DNA of 52,014 nt. Source: an uncultured Mucilaginibacter sp. GTDB taxonomy: Bacteria > Bacteroidota > Bacteroidia > Sphingobacteriales > Sphingobacteriaceae. The position numbers and the translations under genes are program-made. Shown piece after piece: positions 31,903-41,378 of this stretch. The stretch lies in assembly GCA_903927645.1 (NCBI GenBank), contig CAIYNX010000286.1, forward strand, positions 1 through 52,014, in the 5' to 3' direction. Positions within the stretch are counted from its first letter, which is position 1, and each line of letters opens with the position of its first letter. The notes under the pieces are model-generated. The model was not told the origin of the DNA, made no database searches, and was given only the letters and a program-made list of their open reading frames with translations.

Positions 31903-34017
31903 ATGGATGCTATCACTTTTCCACCAATACCTTTGGGTGCAGATAAAAACATTTTAAAACCCTCTCAAGATTTTACGAAAGAGATTTACAAGGCCATTGG
32001 TGCCGTATTTTTATTTTTATTTACTTACCTATTTATTTTAGCCGGCAGTATAGCCTTGGCTGTAGCATTTTGTTTCCTTGGCGTAATAATAATGACTTTA
32101 AAAATTGGTTTTGTTACCCTAATATGTGGAGTTGGTTTAATAATAACAGGCTTTATGTTAATTTATTTTGTTGTAAAGTTTTTGTTTAAAAGAGACAGCA
32201 TCGACCTCTCTGGTTTAACAGAAATTAAAAAAGCCGATGAACCCATATTATTTGCCTTCATTCAACAAATAACAGAAGAAGTTGGAGCTCCTATGCCCAA
32301 AAAAGTATTTATTACTCCCGAAGTAAATGCTGCAGTATTTTACAATTCTACCAACTGGAGTATGTTTTTTCCGGCAAGAAAGAACTTAAAAATTGGACTT
32401 GGTTTAGTCAATAGCTTAAATATTTCAGAATTTAAGGCCGTAATGGGACATGAATTTGGGCATTTTTCGCAAAAAAGTATGCGTTTTGGTAGCTACTTTT
32501 ATAATTTCAATAAAATCATTTACAACATGTTATATGAAAATAAAACCTATCATAACATATTAAATAGTTATTCAAAAATCCATAAATTGTTAACCTTATT
32601 TGCTTATTTAAACCTGTATTTGGTTAAGGGGATACAAGAATTATTAAAAAAAGTACACCAAATTATTAACAGGATCAATTTAAGCTTATCTCAGCAGATG
32701 GAATTCCATGCCGATGCGGTGGCCGCATACGTTGGTGGTTCAAATCAGGCAATCAATTCTTTAAGACGTATTGAATTTGCTAATAGCTGTTACCAAATTC
32801 TATTGGATTTTTTGGATATTCAATTTAAGGATAAAAAAAGAGCGATCAATATTTATGATGAACAATTGGAGGTAATGAAATATTATGCGCAATTAAATAA
32901 AATAAATCTGGATGATAACCGCCTTCCAATAATAAATAAAGAAATTAACGAAGATGCATCAAGTCAAATTTATATCGAAGATAAATGGTCCACCCATCCA
33001 TCCAAACTCGAAAGAGAATTGAGTTTACAAGAAATAAAAGTAAATGCGGTGGCCGATAATCGATCTGCTTGGTTACTATTTTCCAACCCAAGTGAATTGC
33101 AAGTAAAAATTACCTACTCCATTTACCAACAATTAAAAATGGATGATACCAGCAGTTTAACAACAGATGAATTTACTGAGCGTTTCAATAAATTTGTTAA
33201 TCCGCATGCTTATAATAAACTATTTAAAGATTTCTACGACAATAGGGAACTCAATCTTTTTGATTTAAATAACCTATCAAATAGTATTGAGCATTCTGAT
33301 ATTAATAGTTTTGAAAATTTATTGTCGGATGAAAACTGCAAATTACCAATTATATTAAATAGGATGAAAAATGATATCAGCCTGCTTGAATCATTTATTG
33401 AATTTGGGGGAAAGACTGATAAATTTTATTATCAGGGTATTAAATACTCGAAGGATGAGGCAGAACCAATTTGCAAAGAAATTGAAAAAGAACATACCAT
33501 TTTAACTGAAAGACTTAATAAAATTGATCAGCAAATTTTTCAATTTTTTTACACAATAGCTCAAAATACTGAAGATAAAGATGAGCTTAAAAATAAATAT
33601 GCCATTTTATATAAATATCAAGAATTAACCCACGGATATTTTGATGCCTATTGGGAAATGAAAAATTTAATACAACCTCTGTACAACGTATTAATGCCTA
33701 AAGAGATTATAAGCATACTAAGTGTTGTTTATAGCAAGGAAACACAACTAAAAAACAAACTTAAAAGAATTATAAATGATGAAAGCTTTGTTTCATTTAT
33801 AACAGAAGAGGAATTAAAAGACATAGACAAATATTTAAAAAACGACTGGATATATTACCATAAACCCGATTATGATAATTTCGCGTTTGAAATACTACAA
33901 AAAGCACTAAATGCCTTTTTTTCATGCTTATGGAAATGTCAATATGAATCGAAGAATAATTTAATTGAATTTCAATCTAAATTATACCATCAAAAGTTTG
34001 TACCAACAAATTTATAA
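31903..34017 (+). CDS. M48 family membrane metalloprotease
   Basis: 704 residues. Two adjacent membrane hairpins lie near residues 30-105. The zinc motif HEFGH is at about 183-187 in VMGHEFGHFSQKS, and the third ligand Glu is in EFHADAVAAYVGG (about 267). PKKVFITPEVNAAVFY lies before the active site, as in Ste24/HtpX-type peptidases. The C-terminal half (about 330-704) is long, charged and largely helical with no domain I recognise; this is longer than HtpX (about 290). A role in membrane protein quality control is the usual assumption, unproven here. Confidence 0.88.
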   Translation: MDAITFPPIPLGADKNILKPSQDFTKEIYKAIGAVFLFLFTYLFILAGSIALAVAFCFLGVIIMTLKIGFVTLICGVGLIITGFMLIYFVVKFLFKRDSIDLSGLTEIKKADEPILFAFIQQITEEVGAPMPKKVFITPEVNAAVFYNSTNWSMFFPARKNLKIGLGLVNSLNISEFKAVMGHEFGHFSQKSMRFGSYFYNFNKIIYNMLYENKTYHNILNSYSKIHKLLTLFAYLNLYLVKGIQELLKKVHQIINRINLSLSQQMEFHADAVAAYVGGSNQAINSLRRIEFANSCYQILLDFLDIQFKDKKRAINIYDEQLEVMKYYAQLNKINLDDNRLPIINKEINEDASSQIYIEDKWSTHPSKLERELSLQEIKVNAVADNRSAWLLFSNPSELQVKITYSIYQQLKMDDTSSLTTDEFTERFNKFVNPHAYNKLFKDFYDNRELNLFDLNNLSNSIEHSDINSFENLLSDENCKLPIILNRMKNDISLLESFIEFGGKTDKFYYQGIKYSKDEAEPICKEIEKEHTILTERLNKIDQQIFQFFYTIAQNTEDKDELKNKYAILYKYQELTHGYFDAYWEMKNLIQPLYNVLMPKEIISILSVVYSKETQLKNKLKRIINDESFVSFITEEELKDIDKYLKNDWIYYHKPDYDNFAFEILQKALNAFFSCLWKCQYESKNNLIEFQSKLYHQKFVPTNL

Positions 34018-34164
34018 TTATACTAAGGATTTTGATTAAGCCAATTTTAAAAATGACTACCTCAAATTATTTACACGTGTTTGTATTTTAATAATTAGTT
34101 TTGGAAGTAGTTTTCTGAATGCAATTAAATAACCATACAAATCATTAATCTTCATAACCCCATT

Positions 34165-35271
34165 ATGATAGCCGACAACAAAACAAGAGCTCCATTTTAT
34201 CAAAAATTTGCATTGGTATTAATAGGCCTTACCTTGCTGGTATATATTATAATACTTGGAAAGGATATATTAAGTCCGTTGGTTTTTGGGTTTTTGTTTG
34301 CCATTTTGCTTTTGCCGATAGCTAATTTTTTTGAGAACAAATTGCAGTTACCACGCTCAATGGCTTCCATTTTTTCTATATTTTTATTGCTGGGTTTAAT
34401 AGCAGGCGTACTTTATCTGGTTGGTTCGCAAATATCAAACTTGGCCGATGATTGGCCGATGCTAAAAAGCCAGGTTCAACAATCTGTTAAAGAGCTTTCA
34501 AGTTACATACACCATGCTTTCCATATTACCCAACGCAAACAAATGGGTTATGTTGAAGATACAGAGAAGAAAATAATAGCATCAGGGACTGACGTGATTG
34601 GTCAAACATTCGGTGCCATTTCATCGGTATTGGTATTTTATGTTTTCTCTTTAATCTTCTGCTTTTTTACATTGTTGTACAGGCATTTGCTTTTAAAATT
34701 TTTGGTATGGGTTTTCCATGAAGGCCATACCCATATTGTGCATGACATTGTTGAAAACGTACAACGTATATTAAGACAATACATACTTGGTTTATTGTTA
34801 GAAATGATCGTTGTTGCAACTATTGCCTGTACTGCTTTCTTTTTTATAGGCGTAAAATATGCCGTACTCTTGGGTATTTTGATAGGCCTTTTTAACCTTA
34901 TCCCCTATTTAGGTATTTTCAGTGCATTGCTATTAAGTTGCCTAATTACCTTTGCAACCGGTAGCATTAAAGATACCTCACTGGTAGCTATTTGTGTGTT
35001 GGGAATACATCTAGTCGATTCGAACTTTTTGTTGCCTACTATCGTAGGCTCAAAAGTAAAATTGAATGCTTTTGTTACTTTTTTAGGCTTATTATTAGGC
35101 GAAATGATTTGGGGCCTTTCCGGTATGTTTTTGTCAATCCCTATAATGGCCATCCTAAAAATTATTTTTGACCGTGTGGATGATTTAAAACCATGGGGAT
35201 ATTTGTTGGGTACAGGCAAGGAAATTAAAATTAAAAAACAACCAATTGTAAATGAGGATGTTGATGAATAA
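34165..35271 (+). CDS. AI-2E family transporter
   Basis: 368 residues with about eight membrane helices. The family signature GLFNLIPYLGIFSALL and the C-terminal GSKVKLNAFVTFLGLLLG and GMFLSIPIMAILK are clear. The region between helices 2 and 3 (about 95-145) is cytosolic or periplasmic and amphipathic, as usual. Members include TqsA and various transporters of unrelated solutes or ions, so the name does not imply autoinducer-2 export. Single gene; the downstream neighbour is convergent with only 37 bp between. Confidence 0.9.
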   Translation: MIADNKTRAPFYQKFALVLIGLTLLVYIIILGKDILSPLVFGFLFAILLLPIANFFENKLQLPRSMASIFSIFLLLGLIAGVLYLVGSQISNLADDWPMLKSQVQQSVKELSSYIHHAFHITQRKQMGYVEDTEKKIIASGTDVIGQTFGAISSVLVFYVFSLIFCFFTLLYRHLLLKFLVWVFHEGHTHIVHDIVENVQRILRQYILGLLLEMIVVATIACTAFFFIGVKYAVLLGILIGLFNLIPYLGIFSALLLSCLITFATGSIKDTSLVAICVLGIHLVDSNFLLPTIVGSKVKLNAFVTFLGLLLGEMIWGLSGMFLSIPIMAILKIIFDRVDDLKPWGYLLGTGKEIKIKKQPIVNEDVDE

Positions 35272-35308
35272 CCTTATTTAAAAATATTAATGCCCAATTA
35301 ATAAAAAC

Positions 35309-35902
35309 TTAGTCGGGTAAAAGGTCAAGGCAGTGTTGTTTTAATAAATTCAAACGCGCGTCCAATGATTTTAATCCTTTGTGGTCTTTAATATTTTTAT
35401 ATAATAAAATTATTATACTGCGTGTATTGGTATCAGGTTCGCAGGCTTCAGCTTTCTCTAAAAAAGGCAAGGCTTTTACGGCAGCCACCTTATATTGATA
35501 AAACAATTCCTTGTTATGGTCCCAATCCTTTTTCTCGGTATTGAATTTTGCCTCAACATCTTTAAGTCTATCATAATATATATAACCCAAGCCTCTTTGT
35601 ACTACATAATAATCAGGTTGTAATTGAGCTACCTTAAGGTAATAAATTTCGGCATTGTTATAATCCTTTTGGTCTTCATAAATTTTACCCATAACGTAAT
35701 AAAAATTGGTACGTGCATTTTCAGGAAGTTTATCAGCGTTAAGTATTAGTTTGGCAATTAAGGCTGGCCATTTTTCTTTTTCACCTTGAAATCTGGCGAG
35801 GTTAAAATTTAAATAATCGTCGTATACAGCATCTGGAGTTTGTGCTTTAACAACAACTACAAAACAAATAAAACAAAAAATAAAAAAGAATTGCCTCAAC
35901 AT
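35309..35902 (-). CDS. Exported TPR-containing protein
   Basis: 197 residues with a signal peptide (QFFFIFCFICFVVVVKAQ). At least two TPR-like units are visible, for example NAEIYYLKVAQLQPDYYVVQRGLGYIYY split over two helices. No lipobox. Predicted periplasmic. It has no obvious functional partner; the neighbours are the AI-2E transporter (convergent) and the Ada-type zinc domain gene. Confidence 0.75.
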   Translation of the reverse strand: MLRQFFFIFCFICFVVVVKAQTPDAVYDDYLNFNLARFQGEKEKWPALIAKLILNADKLPENARTNFYYVMGKIYEDQKDYNNAEIYYLKVAQLQPDYYVVQRGLGYIYYDRLKDVEAKFNTEKKDWDHNKELFYQYKVAAVKALPFLEKAEACEPDTNTRSIIILLYKNIKDHKGLKSLDARLNLLKQHCLDLLPD

Positions 35903-35947
35903 AATTTAATAGATTGTTTAAAATTAGCGGTAATACTTAGTTTAATC

Positions 35948-36205
35948 TTATTTATTTTTCCATTTAAAATATTCCAATCTTAAGCAATTTCCACAGGGTC
36001 TGTAACCCAAATTAATTGCCTCCTCGGCTGATTGAAAGAATACACGATTTTCTATCTTCATTTTCTTACCAGCAGAACATTGCAAAGTGCCATAAATTTT
36101 AAATTTTTGGTTACCAGCCAGGTTTACCCCACCCATGTAAATCAACTCTTTTAACTTTCGGCTTCGTTTAAAAGGTTGGCTGCTTAATAAAATATGTTTT
36201 ATCAT
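35948..36205 (-). CDS. Standalone Ada-like metal-binding domain protein
   Basis: 85 residues. The C-terminal half matches the N-terminal zinc domain of Ada: LQCSAGKKMKIENRVFF, then SAEEAINLGYRPCGNC. In E. coli Ada four Cys (38, 42, 69, 72) bind zinc and Cys38 accepts methyl groups from phosphotriesters. Here the first, third and fourth Cys are present, while the position four after the first Cys is Lys, so zinc coordination must differ. It lies 34 bp downstream of an AraC-MGMT gene that lacks this very domain, suggesting a split Ada. Whether it is catalytic is unknown. Confidence 0.7.
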   Translation of the reverse strand: MIKHILLSSQPFKRSRKLKELIYMGGVNLAGNQKFKIYGTLQCSAGKKMKIENRVFFQSAEEAINLGYRPCGNCLRLEYFKWKNK

Positions 36206-36239
36206 TTCGCCTCAAAGAGTATACTTAATCCTAATAAAA

Positions 36240-37082
36240 TTAACTGTTTACCCTCGCCGCTTCCCAACCAATAATAGCCGATTTGCGATTAGCCCCCCAA
36301 TGGTATTGCCCAAACTCACCGGTTGATTTAATTACCCTATGGCATGGAATTAAAAAAGCAACCGGATTATCACCAACCGCGCTTCCAACTGCCCGGTTCG
36401 CTGCAGGATTATTAATTGTTTTTGCAATGCCTGCATACGTTGATAAACTACCCATTGGTATATTGATCAAAGCTTCCCAAACTTTTAATTGAAAATCAGT
36501 TCCTTTTAAGTGTAATTTGATATTGCTCAATTGCGACCAATCTTTGGTGAAGATGAATAAGGCATTTTGCTGCATAGTGTCAACTATTGCATTAAAGGTG
36601 CCATTTGGAAACTGATTTACAAGGCTTTTATAAGCCTCTTCCTTATCATCAGCAAAAGCCAAATAACAAATTCCTTTGGGAGTTGAAGCTACAATTATAT
36701 CGCCAAACGGACTTTCGGCAAAGCTATAGTTTATGGTTAAAAACTGACCACCATTTTTATATTCAGCAGGTGTCATACCTTCAATATTCATAAACAAATC
36801 ATGTAACCTACTAGTTCCTGATAAACCGGCTTCAAAAGCAGTATCGAACAAAGTGGCTTGTTTTTCTTTAAGTACACTTTTGGCATATTCAATTGTAAGG
36901 TATTGCAAAAACTTTTTAGGGCTTATACCTGCCCATTCAGTAAACAATCGTTGAAAATGAAAAGGACTGAGGTTTACTTTCTCGGCAACATCATCCAAGT
37001 TAGGCTGCGATTTAAAATTTTGCTTGATATAATTTATGGCATCCTCTACACGTTTATAATTTAATTGGGTTTGAGAAATCAT
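36240..37082 (-). CDS. AraC-type regulator fused to O6-methylguanine-DNA methyltransferase (Ada-like)
   Basis: 280 residues. Residues 1-100 are an AraC-type helix-turn-helix pair (LDDVAEKVNLSPFHFQRLF, AFEAGLSGTSRLHDLFMNIEGMTPAEYK). The rest is an Ogt/MGMT domain with the methyl-accepting Cys in IPCHRVIKSTGEFGQYHWG, preceded by AVGSAVGDNPVAF. It corresponds to E. coli Ada minus its N-terminal zinc domain. That missing domain is encoded by the next gene downstream. It repairs O6-alkylguanine and may activate its own promoter after methylation. A -7 element TATATTTG (37102-37109, minus) lies 19 nt upstream of the start. Confidence 0.92.
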   Translation of the reverse strand: MISQTQLNYKRVEDAINYIKQNFKSQPNLDDVAEKVNLSPFHFQRLFTEWAGISPKKFLQYLTIEYAKSVLKEKQATLFDTAFEAGLSGTSRLHDLFMNIEGMTPAEYKNGGQFLTINYSFAESPFGDIIVASTPKGICYLAFADDKEEAYKSLVNQFPNGTFNAIVDTMQQNALFIFTKDWSQLSNIKLHLKGTDFQLKVWEALINIPMGSLSTYAGIAKTINNPAANRAVGSAVGDNPVAFLIPCHRVIKSTGEFGQYHWGANRKSAIIGWEAARVNS

Positions 37083-37101
37083 TGTATTAAAATATATTTT
37101 T

Positions 37102-37109
37102 CAAATATA
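37102..37109 (-). promoter_or_regulatory. -7 element TATATTTG of the ada-like gene
   Basis: A full match to TAnnTTTG on the minus strand, 19 nt before the ATG at 37082. Confidence 0.55.
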
Positions 37110-37222
37110 CCCTTACAAGCTAACTGTTTACAACCCGAAACTTGCGAATCAAAATTGATCGACTATTAAATTAACTGTAACAATTCATCAATTTTTCATT
37201 TTTATTGATTATTTTTATTATT

Positions 37223-37230
37223 TAAATTTG
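37223..37230 (+). promoter_or_regulatory. -7 element TAAATTTG
   Basis: A full match to TAnnTTTG, 22 nt before the ATG of the PorT-like gene. Confidence 0.5.
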
Positions 37231-37252
37231 TATTAACTTAAAACTCTTGCTC

Positions 37253-37864
37253 ATGAAAAAATATTACATCCTCCTTTTTATTTTATTAGGAACAATAAAC
37301 TTGGCTAGTGCCCAAAAAGCTGGCAGTATTGAATATGGCCTTGACTTTGGGTTAAATAGCAGTTATGTACAATCAGGTTCAAACAATACTGTTCAGAGTG
37401 ATGTAATACAAGGAGTAAATTTAGGTCTATCTGCCGAATACTATTTTTCAAAATTTTGGGGAATTAAGGCAAAAGTTATATATGATCAAAAAGGCTGGGG
37501 TAATGGTTACCTTACCCTTGGTGATCAAAGTTATGATCATGTTGATTACCAATTAAACTACATTACTGTACCAATAATGGCAAATTGGCATTTTGGGTAT
37601 AATAGAAATTGGTATCTTAATTTTGGAATTTATGAAGGTTTTTTATTAAATGCCACAGCTGGTGGTTACGATGTTAAAAGCGTATTAAATTCAAATGATA
37701 CTGGCTTGGCTTATGGTTTAGGCGTAAAGTTTCCTTTATCCAGAAAATCAGCGTTCTTTGTTGAGATTGATGCTCAGTCTGGCTTTTCAGGTATATCCAA
37801 TAATCCTGGGGATGATTCTTTGCTAAGCGAAAGAGCAAGTTTAAATATTGGCTTTAATTTTTAA
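37253..37864 (+). CDS. PorT-like outer membrane beta-barrel protein
   Basis: 203 residues from ATG 37253; the track's TTG start two codons earlier is unlikely. It has a signal peptide (KKYYILLFILLGTINLASAQ). An eight-strand-type barrel follows, with alternating residues (VNLGLSAEYYF, IKAKVIYDQKG, NYITVPIMANWHFG, YGLGVKFPL) and a C-terminal aromatic strand ASLNIGFNF. YITVPIMANWHFG is typical of the Bacteroidota outer membrane beta-barrel (PorT-like) family. The role is unknown; PorT proper acts in type IX secretion, but most paralogues do not. Confidence 0.82.
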   Translation: MKKYYILLFILLGTINLASAQKAGSIEYGLDFGLNSSYVQSGSNNTVQSDVIQGVNLGLSAEYYFSKFWGIKAKVIYDQKGWGNGYLTLGDQSYDHVDYQLNYITVPIMANWHFGYNRNWYLNFGIYEGFLLNATAGGYDVKSVLNSNDTGLAYGLGVKFPLSRKSAFFVEIDAQSGFSGISNNPGDDSLLSERASLNIGFNF

Positions 37865-37904
37865 GGTAATACAATATATATTTAAAAAACTAGGTAGGCA
37901 ATAA

Positions 37905-38441
37905 TTAAATTACCTTTTTACTCATTTTTACAATTTCTAAAATTTCGCCATCAGGTAAAGGTTGTTTAATGAGTTCAATTTTATGGTAGCCCATTGCCAA
38001 ATAAAGCGATACGCCTGGCAATGTAGCACCTAATTCAAACTTTTTGAACCCACTTTCAATGCCGGCCGTTTCGCATACCTTAATAAGATGTTTGCCTACT
38101 CCTTTGCGCGCATAATCTGGATGAACAAAAAAAGCACGGATGCGGGCAGCATCTGTTTCGGGGTTAAGCAAAGGGTCGGCAATATCTTTATGCTGGTCTC
38201 CACCATACAAGGTATTTCTTTTGCTCCATCCACCACAACCAATGGTTAACCCATCAGCTTCAGCTATGTAATAAGTACCATCCTTTACTAATTGGCTGTC
38301 AACTCCAAAAACATATTTTATGGCACTCTCAATTTGGTTTGGGGTATAAAAGCCCAAACTTAGCCCTCTAACCGATAAATCGATTAAATGGTTTAACGAT
38401 TGAATATCAGCTAAAGTAGCCAGGCGGATGGTAATTTGCAT
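37905..38441 (-). CDS. GNAT family N-acetyltransferase
   Basis: 178 residues, cytoplasmic. Acetyl-CoA binding motif A is in FFVHPDYARKGVGKHLIKVCE, with the R-x-x-G-x-G pattern shifted as RKGVGKHL. The N-terminal strand (ITIRLATLADIQSLNHLI) and the C-terminal LGATLPGVSLYLAMGYHKIE are typical. The acceptor substrate is unknown. The start at 38441 is preceded on the minus strand by TAACTTTCG, a promoter-like motif. Confidence 0.9.
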   Translation of the reverse strand: MQITIRLATLADIQSLNHLIDLSVRGLSLGFYTPNQIESAIKYVFGVDSQLVKDGTYYIAEADGLTIGCGGWSKRNTLYGGDQHKDIADPLLNPETDAARIRAFFVHPDYARKGVGKHLIKVCETAGIESGFKKFELGATLPGVSLYLAMGYHKIELIKQPLPDGEILEIVKMSKKVI

Positions 38442-38660
38442 TTTTTTTAATTTATTAGTTGCGAAAGTTAAAAATATCCACCCAAATCAGGTACTTAATG
38501 GATAACAAAAGCTTCAATCACTGTTTTTTTATCAACTAACAATGGTAATTTTTGTATTTTTTAGCTTTTTTAAATTATCTATCAATTGCAAATAGTATTG
38601 ATATAAGGTAAGCAAATTTTAATTTCACAAATCCCTTACTTACATCTCAAATCAAAAAAC

Positions 38661-38668
38661 TATCTTTG
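38661..38668 (+). promoter_or_regulatory. -7 element TATCTTTG of guaA
   Basis: An exact TAnnTTTG match, three bases before the ATG at 38672. The ORF track's TTG start at 38666 is part of this element. It implies a leaderless or nearly leaderless guaA mRNA. Confidence 0.6.
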
Positions 38669-38671
38669 CCC

Positions 38672-40201
38672 ATGCAAGAAAAAATCCTTATTCTTGACTT
38701 TGGCTCGCAGTTTACCCAATTAATAGCGCGCCGCGTCAGGGAGCTCAATATCTACTGTGAAATTCACCCATTTAATAATTTTCCTGAACCTGATGTACAG
38801 GTAAAGGGTATCATTCTTTCAGGTAGCCCCTACTCTGTCAGACAGGAGGATGCTCCCCATTTCCACTTTGAAAAATTTCATGGCAAGTTGCCAATTTTAG
38901 GAGTATGCTATGGAGCCCAACATATTGCCCATTTTAATGGTGGCGAGGTGCTACCATCTAGTACGCGCGAATATGGCCGGGCTAATTTACAATACATTAC
39001 AGCAGGTAGCCCCTTGTTCAAATCAATAAGTGTTGGATCGCAAGTGTGGATGTCGCATGCTGATACAATTGACCGAATTGCCGATAATTTTGAAATTATA
39101 GCCAGTACTGACACTGTTAAAGTAGCAGCCTTCCATATAAAAAACACAAACACCTACGGTATACAATTTCACCCTGAGGTTACCCATAGTGTTGACGGCA
39201 AGCAATTACTTCAAAACTTTTTAGTTGATATTTGTGGTTGCAAACAAGACTGGACACCCGATTCATTTATAGAAACCACGATAGCAAACCTGAAACAAAA
39301 ATTAGGGAACGACAAAGTAGTACTAGGGCTATCTGGTGGAGTTGACTCATCAGTTGCTGCCGTACTTTTACACCAGGCAATTGGAAAAAACTTGCATTGT
39401 ATATTTGTTGATAACGGGCTTTTGCGAAAAGATGAATTTCAATCAGTACTTGATTCATACAAACACATGGGCCTAAACATAAAAGGAGTTGATGCCAAAC
39501 AACGTTTTTATGACGCCTTGTCAGAATTAACAGATCCTGAAAAGAAACGAAAAGCAATTGGTCGTGTTTTTATAGAAGTGTTTGATGATGAGGCCCACCA
39601 AGTGCAAGATGTGAAGTGGCTAGGCCAGGGTACTATTTACCCCGATGTAATTGAATCAGTTTCGGTTAAGGGTCCTTCGGCCACCATAAAATCGCACCAT
39701 AATGTTGGAGGCTTGCCTGATTTTATGAAACTCAAAGTTGTAGAGCCCTTAAATACCTTATTTAAGGATGAGGTGCGAAAAGTAGGAAAAGCTTTAGGCA
39801 TTGACCCTAACATATTAGGTCGTCACCCTTTCCCGGGCCCTGGCTTAGCCATCAGGATTTTAGGTGAAGTTACACCGCAAAAAGTAGCTATTTTGCAAGA
39901 GGCCGATGCAATTTATATAAACAATTTACGTGAAGCCGGTGTTTATGATCATGTATGGCAAGCCGGATCTATATTTCTTCCGGTACAATCTGTAGGGGTT
40001 ATGGGTGATGAGCGAACCTATGAAAACGTTATTTGCTTAAGAGCAGTAGAATCATTGGACGGAATGACCGCAGACTGGTGTCATTTACCATATAATCTGC
40101 TAGCAAAAATAAGTAATGAAATTATAAACAATGTAAAAGGAATAAACCGGGTTGTATATGATATCAGTTCCAAACCGCCCGCTACCATTGAATGGGAATA
40201 G
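38672..40201 (+). CDS. guaA: GMP synthase (glutamine-hydrolysing)
   Basis: Converts XMP to GMP using glutamine and ATP. It has 509 residues from ATG 38672. The N-terminal class I glutaminase has [18 protein letters not shown], the nucleophile Cys in [12 protein letters not shown], and HPEVTHS. The ATP-pyrophosphatase P-loop is [17 protein letters not shown]. The dimerisation domain ends in [14 protein letters not shown], the standard GuaA terminus. There is no purine riboswitch and no room for one, since the -7 element nearly touches the start codon. The following gene starts inside guaA. Confidence 0.97.
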   Translation: MQEKILILDFGSQFTQLIARRVRELNIYCEIHPFNNFPEPDVQVKGIILSGSPYSVRQEDAPHFHFEKFHGKLPILGVCYGAQHIAHFNGGEVLPSSTREYGRANLQYITAGSPLFKSISVGSQVWMSHADTIDRIADNFEIIASTDTVKVAAFHIKNTNTYGIQFHPEVTHSVDGKQLLQNFLVDICGCKQDWTPDSFIETTIANLKQKLGNDKVVLGLSGGVDSSVAAVLLHQAIGKNLHCIFVDNGLLRKDEFQSVLDSYKHMGLNIKGVDAKQRFYDALSELTDPEKKRKAIGRVFIEVFDDEAHQVQDVKWLGQGTIYPDVIESVSVKGPSATIKSHHNVGGLPDFMKLKVVEPLNTLFKDEVRKVGKALGIDPNILGRHPFPGPGLAIRILGEVTPQKVAILQEADAIYINNLREAGVYDHVWQAGSIFLPVQSVGVMGDERTYENVICLRAVESLDGMTADWCHLPYNLLAKISNEIINNVKGINRVVYDISSKPPATIEWE

Positions 40202-41378
40202 GGTAATTGCAATTATTTTTATTTGCTTAATTTATGGTTTTGCATGCCCTAATTTAAGTTATGCTGCAGTTAAATTATTAAATAGTAGCAAAAACAAGAT
40301 ATTTGATACTTCAAAAGTATCAACCATCTCTTTATTGCTTCCCTTTGGTACCGACCATTTACAAGCTTCATCACCATTTACTCCTGGTCGACTTAAAGAA
40401 ACATCTATTGCGGTTGATTATTATAACGGATTTAAATTAGCTCTCGACTCAATAACCAGCTTAGGTTATAATTTCAAATTACAAGTATTTGATACCAAAG
40501 ATCAGGTGGTAACTACCAAATTATTAGCCCAAAATGCCAATATAAAATCCGGAAATTTAGTTGTTGGTCCGGTTTTTCCGGATGGTATCAAATCCTTTAC
40601 CTCCAATTTTATGAAGATTTCGAGCCCAAGGGTAGTGTCGCCATTATCAGCCTCATCACCCACAAATTATAAATATTCGGGCTTAATTACAGTTATACCA
40701 CCACTTGAATACCATGCTGTTGCATCAGCAAAATATATAAATGATAAACTAAAACCCACTAAAATTTATATTTTAAAATCAGGTTCAACGGATGAGATAG
40801 ATTATATAAAACCATTTTCAAAGGCAGTAGATAGTTTGAGCGGTAAACAAACCCAAATTATTGCATTAACTGTAATTAATGGACAACTAAATTCATTGTT
40901 GCCTCAATTATCAAAAACCGACCAAAATATATTTGTTGTACCCAGCATTGACCATCATTTTTTAAATGTTACGCTCAATGCGCTCGACTCATTAAACCTA
41001 GTTTATCCGGTGGCAGTAATAGGGCATCCAAGTTGGGTAAACCTTGATTTTTTAAGAGGTGAACAGTTACAAAGGATAAACACGCTCATTACGTCGACAG
41101 ATTTGGTTGATTATAAAGCCTTAAATACAATAAACTTTTTAAAACTTTATAAAAAAACCTACAAGTTGGAAGCAACTCCCTACGCCATTAAAGGGTATGA
41201 TGAAGGCCTTTATTTTGGCAAATTATTGGCTACAAGGGGTTTGGATAATATAGGTGAAATTGATTTTACGGGATTACATAATAGCTTTCACTTTCAAAAA
41301 ATAGAGGGATACGGATGGGTAAATACCCATGTAGAAATATTGAAATATGTTAATTTTGAGCTTAAAAAAGTAGAATGA
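40158..41378 (+). CDS. Periplasmic binding-protein-like protein (Peripla_BP type I fold)
   Basis: 406 residues from ATG 40158 (the track used TTG 40152). It overlaps guaA by 44 bp in a different frame. The signal peptide is [22 protein letters not shown]. The mature part resembles leucine-binding/receptor-family ligand proteins: [69 protein letters not shown]. No ABC permease or ATPase genes are nearby, so transport cannot be assumed. Bacteroidota carry lone proteins of this type, some linked to a LysM domain, which is absent here. The stop overlaps the next ATG (ATGA). Confidence 0.75.
   Translation: MISVPNRPLPLNGNRVIAIIFICLIYGFACPNLSYAAVKLLNSSKNKIFDTSKVSTISLLLPFGTDHLQASSPFTPGRLKETSIAVDYYNGFKLALDSITSLGYNFKLQVFDTKDQVVTTKLLAQNANIKSGNLVVGPVFPDGIKSFTSNFMKISSPRVVSPLSASSPTNYKYSGLITVIPPLEYHAVASAKYINDKLKPTKIYILKSGSTDEIDYIKPFSKAVDSLSGKQTQIIALTVINGQLNSLLPQLSKTDQNIFVVPSIDHHFLNVTLNALDSLNLVYPVAVIGHPSWVNLDFLRGEQLQRINTLITSTDLVDYKALNTINFLKLYKKTYKLEATPYAIKGYDEGLYFGKLLATRGLDNIGEIDFTGLHNSFHFQKIEGYGWVNTHVEILKYVNFELKKVE

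Noticed and set aside
36240-37082. Frameshifted full-length Ada
   Set aside because: The zinc-domain gene is downstream, not upstream, of the AraC-MGMT gene, so a simple frameshift cannot explain the split.
38666-38671. TTG start of guaA (ORF track)
   Set aside because: The TTG is the end of the -7 element TATCTTTG; the ATG at 38672 gives the standard GuaA N-terminus.
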